The notes under the pieces: model-generated | What the model saw: the letters and a program-made list of their open reading frames with translations, nothing else | What the model was told of the DNA's origin: nothing | Databases searched by the model: none | Assembly: GCA_021371965.1 (NCBI GenBank) | Contig: JAJFVE010000082.1 | Span: 1 to 23,220 of the forward strand | DNA from: Planctomycetaceae bacterium | Lineage (GTDB): Bacteria > Planctomycetota > Phycisphaerae > SM23-33 | Reading direction: 5' to 3' | DNA: 23,220 bases | In this document: positions 1 to 6,382 of the stretch, in pieces | Numbering within the stretch: the first letter of the stretch is position 1 | Layout of the letters: each line of letters opens with the position of its first letter | Position numbers and translations under genes: made by a program

Positions 1-1
1 C

Positions 2-493
2 GCCGTTGAAAAGGCCGCCCGCTTTGAAGACACCGCCGTCTTCACCGGCTTCGACGCCGGCGCGATCAAGGGCATCGTCAAAACCGCCGCCCACGACGCC
101 ATCGCCCTGGGCGAACCGGCCGCCATGGCCTCGGCGGTAGGCCAGGCCGTCAAGACGCTCATCACCGCCGACGTCGGCGGACCCTACACCCTGGTGCTGG
201 GGCAGGATGAATACTTCGCCCTGCTGGCCGCGGCAAGCAAGGCCCCCATCCCGCCGTACGAGACGGTCAAGCAGATCCTCCAGGGCGAGATCGTGATGTC
301 GCGCGTGCTCAAGGGCGGGCTGGTCGTCTCCAAGCGAGGCGGCGATTTCGAGCTGACCGTCGGCGCCGACTACGCCATCGGCTACAGCCAGCACGACAGC
401 AAGAACGTCGAGTTGTTCATCACCGAGTCGTTCACGTTCCGCGTGATCGACCCGCGTGCGGCCGTCGTCCTCAAGACCGCCAGCACTAAGTAG
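2..493 (+). CDS. Encapsulin shell protein, family 1 (5' end outside window)
   Basis: This is the C-terminal ~163 residues of a family 1 encapsulin (linocin M18-like, HK97 capsid fold), the protein that self-assembles into protein nanocompartments. The frame is open from base 2, so the gene begins upstream of the window. Recognisable family segments are GPYTLVLGQDEYFALL, then a GGDFELTVGADYAIGYSQHD stretch and FITESFTFRVIDP just before the C-terminus. These correspond to the P-domain/E-loop end and the conserved C-terminal shell strands of the Thermotoga-type protein. The gene ends in TAG and is followed after 25 bases by an intrinsic terminator, so it is the last gene of its transcript. Family 1 cargo genes usually lie just upstream of the shell gene, which here is outside the window. 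The methyltransferase downstream has no terminal cargo-loading peptide that I recognise. Identification is by motif recall, without a search. Confidence 0.9.
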   Translation, partial: AVEKAARFEDTAVFTGFDAGAIKGIVKTAAHDAIALGEPAAMASAVGQAVKTLITADVGGPYTLVLGQDEYFALLAAASKAPIPPYETVKQILQGEIVMSRVLKGGLVVSKRGGDFELTVGADYAIGYSQHDSKNVELFITESFTFRVIDPRAAVVLKTASTK

Positions 494-518
494 CTGACAT
501 CGAACGCATCAACGAAAG

Positions 519-550
519 CGCGGCGGGTAATCCCTGCCGCGTTTTTGTTT
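519..550 (+). terminator. Intrinsic terminator after the encapsulin gene
   Basis: Arm CGCGGC-GGG (519-527), loop TAAT (528-531), arm CCC-T-GCCGCG (532-541, one bulged T), then TTTTTGTTT (542-550). It is a nine-pair GC stem with a U-tract, placed 25 bases after the encapsulin stop. Confidence 0.85.
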
Positions 551-559
551 TGTTACAAT
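551..559 (+). promoter_or_regulatory. Extended -10 promoter element for the methyltransferase
   Basis: TGTTACAAT (TG at 551-552, TACAAT at 554-559) fits an extended -10 box of the housekeeping sigma factor. It lies just after the terminator U-tract and would start transcription near 566, giving a leader of about 18 bases before the ATG at 584. No good -35 hexamer is visible, which extended -10 promoters can tolerate. Confidence 0.45.
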
Positions 560-583
560 GCTTCTTCTTTCAGGAGTGCGTTC

Positions 584-1327
584 ATGGCCGGTGAGTTTCG
601 CAGCGACGACTGGAACACGTACAAGATGATCTACCACGAGCCGCACCGTGCGGTCGAGCCGGCGGAAAAGGAGATCGCCGTCGTCGCCGCCGCCCTCGAG
701 GCCCTGTGCGAAGCGCACATCCTCCCGCACGCGCAATATGATCACGAGAAGTTCCTCGCCCACCGACGCGGCGTGGCCGAGAGCTTCGAGATCCCCTGGA
801 CCGCCATTACGCCCCGCATGCAGCGCCTGCTGTACGCCATCAACGCGATCATCCAGCCCCAGAACATGATCGCGGCCGGCGTGTTCTGCGGCAACACGTT
901 CATCTCCAACGCCGGCGCGGGCGTCGGGCCCGGGGCGTGCTACCAGGCCCGCTCGCTGATCGGCGTGGAGATCAAACCCGACGAGGCCGCCCGCGCCGAA
1001 CGCAACGTGCGCAAGATCGACCCGACCGGCACGGCGCGGGTGATCGCGGCCGACGCGGTGGATGTCGCCGCGGCATTCGACCAGCCCATCGGCCTGCTGT
1101 ACCTCGACGCCGACGGCGACAAGGCCCGCGGCAAGGGGATCTACCTGGAAATCCTGCGAGCGTGCTACGACCGCCTGGGCAGCGGCTCAATCGTGCTGGC
1201 GCACAACAGTGTCAACGCCGCCCCGCGCCTCGAGCAGTACCTGGCCTTCGTGCGCGACGGCAAGAACTTCCGATCGAGCATCAATGTGATCTTCGATGGG
1301 GAAGGCCTGGAAGTCTCCGCCAGGTAG
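584..1327 (+). CDS. Class I SAM-dependent methyltransferase (O-methyltransferase-like)
   Basis: The product is a 247-residue soluble protein with a Rossmann-type methyltransferase pattern. A motif I-like loop reads IAAGVFCGNTF, followed by an acidic-ended strand (LIGVEIKPDEA) and the second acidic motif LLYLDADGDKARGKG with a helix and strand (LGSGSIVLAHNS). That second block resembles the catechol/caffeoyl-CoA type O-methyltransferases, where an IDADK segment binds metal and cofactor. The start at 584 is preferred over the upstream in-frame ATG at 545 because AGGAG (572-576) sits seven bases before it and the longer N-terminus would run through the terminator U-tract. There is no signal peptide or membrane segment, so it is probably cytoplasmic. 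The substrate cannot be inferred. It has its own promoter and is probably independent of the encapsulin transcript. Confidence 0.75.
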   Translation: MAGEFRSDDWNTYKMIYHEPHRAVEPAEKEIAVVAAALEALCEAHILPHAQYDHEKFLAHRRGVAESFEIPWTAITPRMQRLLYAINAIIQPQNMIAAGVFCGNTFISNAGAGVGPGACYQARSLIGVEIKPDEAARAERNVRKIDPTGTARVIAADAVDVAAAFDQPIGLLYLDADGDKARGKGIYLEILRACYDRLGSGSIVLAHNSVNAAPRLEQYLAFVRDGKNFRSSINVIFDGEGLEVSAR

Positions 1328-1462
1328 GCGAAAGAAGAACCGACGCGGCACTGCACGCGGCGCCGGGGAAAACCGTACTTCAAATGCAGCGTTGACCTCG
1401 ATTGCGCGGGGCTTTTGGCCTCATAGGATAAGGATGGCCGGCGTCCTTACGGGGGAATCCCT

Positions 1463-1696
1463 ATGCGAACATTGATGATGTGCTTGATGATCGGGCTTTT
1501 CGCTGCGGTTGTGGCCACGGCGGGATTGACGGCCGGTTGCTCCACCACCGGCGGCGAATCCGGCAGCACCTATTCGCCTTCAAGCTATGAGGCCGACCAG
1601 GCGGCGCGAGATACGGCGGAATACCGCCATCAGACCGTCGAACCCGACACCACGGACAATCCGGCGGTCGAAGGAACCCCCGCACCCGACCGCTGA
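1463..1696 (+). CDS. Small lipoprotein of unknown function
   Basis: A 77-residue protein with a textbook lipoprotein signal: MRT start, a hydrophobic stretch (residues 4-20) and the lipobox LTAGC with the lipidated cysteine at residue 26. The mature part (about 52 residues) is Ser/Thr/Pro-rich and acidic, with no domain I recognise, and is likely a disordered membrane-tethered tail. A GGGGGAA ribosome-binding stretch lies a few bases upstream. The stop is only four bases from the convergent stop of the fucosidase gene, so there is no room for a terminator between them and the two transcripts probably overlap. Confidence that it is a real gene comes from the clean lipobox. The function is unknown. 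Confidence 0.7.
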   Translation: MRTLMMCLMIGLFAAVVATAGLTAGCSTTGGESGSTYSPSSYEADQAARDTAEYRHQTVEPDTTDNPAVEGTPAPDR

Positions 1697-1700
1697 GCGG

Positions 1701-3212
1701 TCATGGACCCGCCGGGCGCGACGAGCCGCTGCGGCGCCGCCATTGCTCGTCGGCGGCAGTGACCGGCTTGGGTCCGGGCCCGGCCAGATACAACGCCACA
1801 CGCTCCAGAGCCCACCGATCCGTCAGGGCGGCCGGGCAACTCAATCGAATGCCACCGGCTGTTACGGGTTTGAAAAAGACGATGCGCTTGTGGCCGACGG
1901 TCGAAACCCGGGCGAGTTCTTTCCACGTCTGGCCGTCGAGATATTCGGCGAGCAACTCGCTGATGTTCTGCCCGCGATGCAGATCTTCCGTCAGGACCAT
2001 GTGATCGAATGTCGCGGGCGGATCGAGCATCTGCGTAAACGTGGAGAAGCGCCCCCGTGGGCACGCGACAAAGACCGGCGTGGCGAACCGCCGGCGGATG
2101 TCGTCGCCGAACTGCTTGGCGCGCTTCATGACCTCGTCGGTCATCAGCCCGCGCGGGTCGGGGGCGAAGTTGGGCAGGAAGTTCGCCCCGCGCCCGACGG
2201 AGAAGTAATACTTCTTGATCATCGCCTCGACGGGCGCCACGGCCGGGCCGTTCCAGAACCAGTGCCCGCTGAACTCGGTGTTGGTCTCCCACACGCGGTA
2301 GTAGCGCCCCCAGGGTGTCCCGGCGTCGCTCGTCGGGCGTTCAAAAGCCGTGCCGTCAACCGTGTCGACGGCGTTCCACAGCGTCTCGGGCGCCACGCCG
2401 AGGTGGCCGTTTTGAATCCACGTGTCGACGCCGAAGATCAGGCACTGCGGCTGCAGACGCCGCACGAGGGCGTCGATCTTGCGGTACAGGTCGCTGCCGC
2501 GGTGGTGGTCGAACCAGAGGTAGTCGATGGGCCCGTAGTTGCTCAGCAGCTCGATGATCTGCTGCTCCTGCACGCGCTGGTAGGCGGCCGGGTCGTCTTT
2601 GAACACGCGGCGGCTGTAGGCGTCGTGCGAAGGGGTGTGATAGAGGCCGACCTTCATGCCGCTGCGGCGGCAGGCGTCGGTGAACTCGCGGACGACGTCG
2701 CCCCGCCCGCTGCGCCACGAGCTTGCCTTGACGCTGTAATCGTGGCTGGCCGTAGGCCACGTGCAGAACCCGCCCTCGTGGCGGGCGGTGTAGACGACAT
2801 AGCGGGCCCCCATCGCCGCGGCGGTCTGCATCCACTGGTCGCAGTTCAGTTCGGTCGGATTGAACAGGTCGGGCGACTTCTTGCCGTCGCCGCTGGTCTG
2901 GTCGGTGTAGGTGTCGAGTCCGAAGTGAATGAACAGCCCCATCTCCAGGTCCTGGAACGCCAACTGCTCCGGCGCCGGCCGGGCGGGGTTGGCGCGGCGC
3001 GTGGAGGCGCTGGCCGGCTGCGTCATCGGTCCGGGGCTGTAGTCGGTCAGATCGGCCAAAGCCGGCTCGTCCTGCCGCTGCGACGGGTCGGAAGCGTCCA
3101 ACGGCCCGCGACGATGGGTACTGGCCACAAGCACAAGAGCCCCTGCCGCGACGAGCGCCGCCGCGCCAAATGCCACGATAATAATGATGAGTCTGCGCGA
3201 CGCCTTGCTCAC
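1701..3212 (-). CDS. Alpha-L-fucosidase, GH29 family, membrane-anchored
   Basis: A 503-residue glycoside hydrolase family 29 enzyme, expected to release terminal alpha-L-fucose from glycans outside the cytoplasm. The chosen start is GTG at 3212, preceded on the minus strand by AGGAAGGA. The open frame continues 25 codons upstream but that part looks non-coding. Residues 4-32 give a basic stretch (SKASRR) and a transmembrane segment, so the protein is an N-terminal membrane anchor or has an uncleaved signal. Family landmarks are EMGLFIHFGLDTY, the substrate-binding TARHEGGFCTW region, GMKVGLYHTPSHD, and YLWFDHHRG, whose Asp (about residue 235) matches the GH29 nucleophile. The acid/base residue varies in this family and I cannot place it. 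Length and order fit a catalytic TIM barrel plus a short C-terminal beta domain. A substrate such as algal fucan or mucin glycan cannot be told from sequence alone. Confidence 0.88.
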   Translation of the reverse strand: MSKASRRLIIIIVAFGAAALVAAGALVLVASTHRRGPLDASDPSQRQDEPALADLTDYSPGPMTQPASASTRRANPARPAPEQLAFQDLEMGLFIHFGLDTYTDQTSGDGKKSPDLFNPTELNCDQWMQTAAAMGARYVVYTARHEGGFCTWPTASHDYSVKASSWRSGRGDVVREFTDACRRSGMKVGLYHTPSHDAYSRRVFKDDPAAYQRVQEQQIIELLSNYGPIDYLWFDHHRGSDLYRKIDALVRRLQPQCLIFGVDTWIQNGHLGVAPETLWNAVDTVDGTAFERPTSDAGTPWGRYYRVWETNTEFSGHWFWNGPAVAPVEAMIKKYYFSVGRGANFLPNFAPDPRGLMTDEVMKRAKQFGDDIRRRFATPVFVACPRGRFSTFTQMLDPPATFDHMVLTEDLHRGQNISELLAEYLDGQTWKELARVSTVGHKRIVFFKPVTAGGIRLSCPAALTDRWALERVALYLAGPGPKPVTAADEQWRRRSGSSRPAGP

Positions 3213-3368
3213 TGCCGATCCTTCCTGTGCCGCCCCAAAATCGTCAAACCGCCAGTTTAACCCACCCCCCTGCCGCGGCGGCCGCAAGATTCCGTTGGAC
3301 CGCCCGCTGCGGGAGGGCTACGATTCCAGAGCCCCAAGGCCGCCAACGAAGACAAAGGCAGGCAGAAC

Positions 3369-3848
3369 ATGAAGACCCTCATCGTCTATTACTCGCGAAC
3401 GGGCCTGACCCGCAAGGCCGCACAGGATATCCAGCAGGCCCTGTCGGCCGACATCGAGGAGATCGCCGACAGCGTCAATCACAGTGGGGCCTCGGGATGG
3501 ATCCTCGCCGGGCGCGACGCCGCGACCAAACGCCTTACGCCGATCGGCCCCTTCCAGCACAAGACCGACGAGTATGACCTGGTCGTCATCGCCACGCCGG
3601 TCTGGGCCTTCACGATGGCCAGCCCCGTGCGGACATGGCTGACCGAGCACGGCCGCGAGTGCAAGAAGGTCGCCTTCCTGGCCACGATGGGCGGCAGCGG
3701 CGACAAACGCTCCTTCGAGCACATGTCCGCCCTCTGCGGCCAGCCCCCCATCGCGACGCTGAGCCTGATCGACAAAGACATCCGCAAGGACCTGCACGCC
3801 GAAAAAATCACCGCCTTCGTCAAGACGTTGCAGGACAGTGCGGTCTAG
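3369..3848 (+). CDS. Flavodoxin family protein
   Basis: A 159-residue FMN-binding flavodoxin-fold protein. The N-terminal strand and phosphate loop read LIVYYSRTGLTRKAA, matching the (S/T)xTGxT loop that holds the FMN phosphate. The second strand and 50s-type loop are YDLVVIATPVWAFTMASP, and the third loop is FLATMGGSGDKR, as in the flavodoxin_4/NADPH-quinone-type subgroup. There is no signal peptide or metal site. It probably carries electrons or acts as a small flavin reductase in the cytoplasm. An AGGCAGGCAG stretch precedes the ATG. Its stop codon shares the CTAG at 3845-3848 with the stop of the convergent DUF1287 gene. Partner proteins are not evident from the neighbourhood. Confidence 0.85.
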   Translation: MKTLIVYYSRTGLTRKAAQDIQQALSADIEEIADSVNHSGASGWILAGRDAATKRLTPIGPFQHKTDEYDLVVIATPVWAFTMASPVRTWLTEHGRECKKVAFLATMGGSGDKRSFEHMSALCGQPPIATLSLIDKDIRKDLHAEKITAFVKTLQDSAV

Positions 3849-4546
3849 TTCTTGGTGTAGTGTGCTGGAACGCGGTAGTGCCCCGTGAGCGGAAACTCGA
3901 ACAGCCCATCCTCTTCCCTGGCGCCGCTACCGATATTGTGAATGACCAAAGCAATGTTGCGCGAATTTTTCCTGTCGCTGACGATCATGATGTGAGGGCG
4001 GTTGGGAGGAACCGTGCAGGTGACGATATCGCCGGGAAGATAATCCCCCGCAGCCGACGTCACGGGGAGCGCCCATCCTTTCCTCTGGAAATACCGCTGC
4101 ACGTTGGGAACGCGACGATGATCGATATTGGGGTCCGGCCTGGACAGCCCCCACGTATTGGGGTAACTGGCGAAGGAGGCTTTCATGTCCTCATGCACCC
4201 GCGCCTGCAAGTCCATCCCCAGACCGTCGCGCAGGGCCCGAGTCACAACGTCCGTGCAAACGCCCCGATCAATAGGCACATCGCCCAGCGGGTAGGCCAA
4301 ACGCACGTAGGCGGGATCGTAGATCGTCGTCCTGCCCACCTGGGACCGCGCCGCAGCGACCACCGGCGGCGAAGGCACGCTCGGCGCCTGCGAGGCTGCC
4401 GCTTTCCGAGCACCGCCAGCCGGCGGCACGTTTGCCGGGCGAGTTCCGCCGGCAGGTTTGTCAGGACGGCCGCAACCGGCCATGAGACAGCCGCAGCAGA
4501 CCATAGCCAGTGCGTGCATCGCGATGTGGGACTGCTTGCGTTTCAT
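3845..4546 (-). CDS. DUF1287 family lipoprotein (putative NlpC/P60-like cysteine peptidase fold)
   Basis: A 233-residue lipoprotein: basic MKRKQ start, hydrophobic core and lipobox LMAGC with Cys25. A Pro/Ala/Gly-rich linker (about 28-60) leads into a DUF1287 domain (about 63-230). Family signatures are RGVCTDVVTRALR (Cys97, the likely nucleophile), NIDHRRVPN (His143), LPGDIVTCTVPPNRPHIMIV (His185) and VIHNIGSGAREED (His203). I recall DUF1287 as related to papain-like/NlpC-P60 cysteine peptidases or amidases, which would suggest cell-wall peptide cleavage, but this is not experimentally established to my knowledge. AGGA sits six bases before the ATG on the minus strand. It is divergent from the glycoside-hydrolase-like gene at 4680 and overlaps the flavodoxin stop. 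Confidence 0.82.
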   Translation of the reverse strand: MKRKQSHIAMHALAMVCCGCLMAGCGRPDKPAGGTRPANVPPAGGARKAAASQAPSVPSPPVVAAARSQVGRTTIYDPAYVRLAYPLGDVPIDRGVCTDVVTRALRDGLGMDLQARVHEDMKASFASYPNTWGLSRPDPNIDHRRVPNVQRYFQRKGWALPVTSAAGDYLPGDIVTCTVPPNRPHIMIVSDRKNSRNIALVIHNIGSGAREEDGLFEFPLTGHYRVPAHYTKN

Positions 4547-4630
4547 CTGGTTCCTGCGGCGGTCGCAAGGTCGAAGAGCTTACCAAGAAACTATTCAAAA
4601 AGTCGCCACATGACAAGACTCGCAGTATAT

Positions 4631-4662
4631 TGCCCTTCACGGGCAACCGAACCTGAGGTTCG
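4631..4662 (+). repeat. Two tandem small hairpins in the leader of the hydrolase-like gene
   Basis: TGCCC-TTCAC-GGGCA (4631-4645) is followed two bases later by CGAACC-TGA-GGTTCG (4648-4662), both with perfect stems. The second ends six bases before the AGGAGA ribosome-binding site (4669-4674) of the gene starting at 4680. They could be operators or leader structures. A TATATT at 4626-4631 is a weak -10 candidate that would start transcription inside the first hairpin. Confidence 0.5.
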
Positions 4663-4679
4663 TCCCATAGGAGAATGCC

Positions 4680-6143
4680 ATGGAAGAGTACGCGCTGCGA
4701 TATCCGGGGCGGCGGTGGGAGATTGTTTACTCGCGCTATGAGGGCGTGCAGCAGTTCGCCGTCGATGAGGTCCAGCGGGTGTTGCAGCGGTATCTGCCGT
4801 ATGTCGTCGCCGTGCGGGCGGCGGGGACGGAGCGGCCTGACGCGGACGTGCATCGCATCCTGATCGGCACGGCCGCCGGCCATGCGGGCGTGGCGGAATG
4901 CATTGCGCGCGGGTACGTTGACAAGCCTCAAGGCGCAGGGGCGTACTCCATCACGGTGTTCAAGACGGGCGAGGCGATCACGGCCGTCATCGCCGGGGCC
5001 GACAAGGCTGGCGTGCTGCACGGGGCGGTGGATTTTTGCGGCCGCGTGCTGGGCCTGGGCGTCGTCGAGGAGAAGCCCGAACTGCAGCAGGCCGCCCTGG
5101 ACCGCCTGGGCGAGGTGAAATACGCCACCGCTCCGGCCGTCGACAACCGCGGCATCTGGACGTGGGGGTACGTGATCTACGACTACAAACGGTTCATCGA
5201 CAACATGGCGCGGCTGCGGATGAACATGCTGACGTTGTGGAACGATCAGCCGCCGCTGAACTGCCCGCAGATCATCGATTACGCCCACAGCCGCGGCGTC
5301 AAGATCGTGCTGGGCTTCCACTGGGGCTGGGGGCTGGAGAAATTCGACATCTTCAGCCAGGCCGACCGCGACGGCGTCCGTCGCGGCGTCGTCGAAAACT
5401 ATCGCCGCAACTACGCGCACCTCAAGGCCGACGGCATCTACTTCCAGACCAGCACCGAGCATACGACCACGGCCAGGGACGGTGTCACGACCGCCAAGGC
5501 CGCCTGCATGCTCGTCAACGAAACCGCTCGCGAGTTGCTGGCCGACCAAGGCGATCTGTACATCCAGTTCGGCCTGCACGCCACGAGCATCCAGGATCGC
5601 TTCGCCGACCTGGCGGACCTGGACTCTCGCGTGACGATCGTGTGGGAAGACGCCGGCGCCCTGCCCTACACCTACGGCGCCGAGGTGAATCCAGACGCCG
5701 TCGACGAACCGGGCTTCCCCCGAACGCCGGCGGGCACCATCGAGTACAGCCGCAAGCTGGCGACGTTCCGCCCCGGCACCGAGTTTGCCCTGGTGCCCAA
5801 GGGCTGGACCGCCCTGCGATGGGACTGCGAGTTCGAGCATCACGGCCCATTCATCCTGGGCGAGCGAGACGAAGCGTTCGTGGCCTCGCGGCTCCGGCGC
5901 CGTCAGCGCTGGTGGGACCACGCCAATTCGGCCTGGCTGCGGAACTATCCGCTGGCCGCGAAGTTCTACCGCGAGATCCTCGCATGCAAACCGCCGAAAG
6001 TCACAGCCACTGCGCTGATCGAGGACGGCGTCTTCGAGGCCAGGATTCAATCCAGCGCTGCGCTGCTGGGACAGATCCTGTGGGATCCCCGCCGCGAGGA
6101 TAGCGAGATTCTCAAGCAGGCGATGAGTCCGTATTACCGGTAG
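4680..6143 (+). CDS. Glycoside hydrolase-like protein, unassigned family (GH20/GH67-like layout)
   Basis: A 487-residue protein with no signal peptide, so probably cytoplasmic. Residues ~1-130 resemble the alpha/beta domain that precedes the barrel in hexosaminidases and alpha-glucuronidases: a strand-rich segment with RILIGTAAGHAG, then GAYSITVFKTGEAITAVIAG and KAGVLHGAVDFCGRVLG. From ~150 a TIM-barrel-like region follows: DNRGIWTWGYVIYDYKRFID, RLRMNMLTLWND, HSRGVKIVLGFHWGWGLEKF, GIYFQTSTEHTTT (Glu260) and VTIVWEDAGALPYTYG (Glu323, Asp324). The acidic residues in the last two are the best catalytic candidates. I cannot assign a CAZy family, and a non-catalytic or uncharacterised hydrolase is possible. 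The start is set by AGGAGA at 4669-4674, five bases upstream. With the fucosidase nearby it hints at glycan use, but the two are not in one operon. Confidence 0.65.
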   Translation: MEEYALRYPGRRWEIVYSRYEGVQQFAVDEVQRVLQRYLPYVVAVRAAGTERPDADVHRILIGTAAGHAGVAECIARGYVDKPQGAGAYSITVFKTGEAITAVIAGADKAGVLHGAVDFCGRVLGLGVVEEKPELQQAALDRLGEVKYATAPAVDNRGIWTWGYVIYDYKRFIDNMARLRMNMLTLWNDQPPLNCPQIIDYAHSRGVKIVLGFHWGWGLEKFDIFSQADRDGVRRGVVENYRRNYAHLKADGIYFQTSTEHTTTARDGVTTAKAACMLVNETARELLADQGDLYIQFGLHATSIQDRFADLADLDSRVTIVWEDAGALPYTYGAEVNPDAVDEPGFPRTPAGTIEYSRKLATFRPGTEFALVPKGWTALRWDCEFEHHGPFILGERDEAFVASRLRRRQRWWDHANSAWLRNYPLAAKFYREILACKPPKVTATALIEDGVFEARIQSSAALLGQILWDPRREDSEILKQAMSPYYR

Positions 6144-6159
6144 GTCTGGAGAGGGGGAA

Positions 6160-6368
6160 ACAACCGACGACGAGGACGACGACGAGGACGAGGATGAACA
6201 ATACGCCGCCAGATTGTGTCGCAGCGCGTTATCGGTCGAGCCCGCCACGGCGGATCTTCGATTTGCTCGACGCGTTTCCCTGAACGCGCGGGGCGAGCCC
6301 CCCGCTGACGAGAGATGAACGATATTCTCGTCCTCGTCGTCGTCCTCGTCCTCGTCGTCGGTTTCTTC
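6160..6368. repeat. Inverted-repeat element with GAC/GAG-rich arms (MITE-like)
   Basis: The left arm (about 6162-6193) and the reverse complement of the right arm (about 6326-6364) share AACCGACGACGAGGAC followed by GACGACGAGGACGAG. They differ by one six-base GAGGAC-type unit that is extra in the right arm. Just inside the arms are near-identical direct copies GATGAACAATA (6193-6203) and GATGAACGATA (6314-6324). The interior holds smaller hairpins, including GCGTT-TCCCTG-AACGC and a GCGGGG/CCCCGC pair. The element fills the gap between the convergent hydrolase-like and UbiB genes. It may be a non-autonomous mobile element, a large bidirectional hairpin or a trinucleotide-repeat expansion. 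No transposase is present. Confidence 0.6.
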
Positions 6369-6382
6369 TTTTCTCCCGGCGG

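Noticed and set aside
545..583. Upstream in-frame start (ATG at 545 region) for the methyltransferase
   Set aside because: It would put the N-terminus inside the terminator U-tract, whereas AGGAG fits the ATG at 584.
1587..3260. 557-codon plus-strand open frame opposite the fucosidase
   Set aside because: GH29 motifs are on the minus strand. The plus-strand product has no recognisable domain and an Arg/Val/Gly-rich composition.
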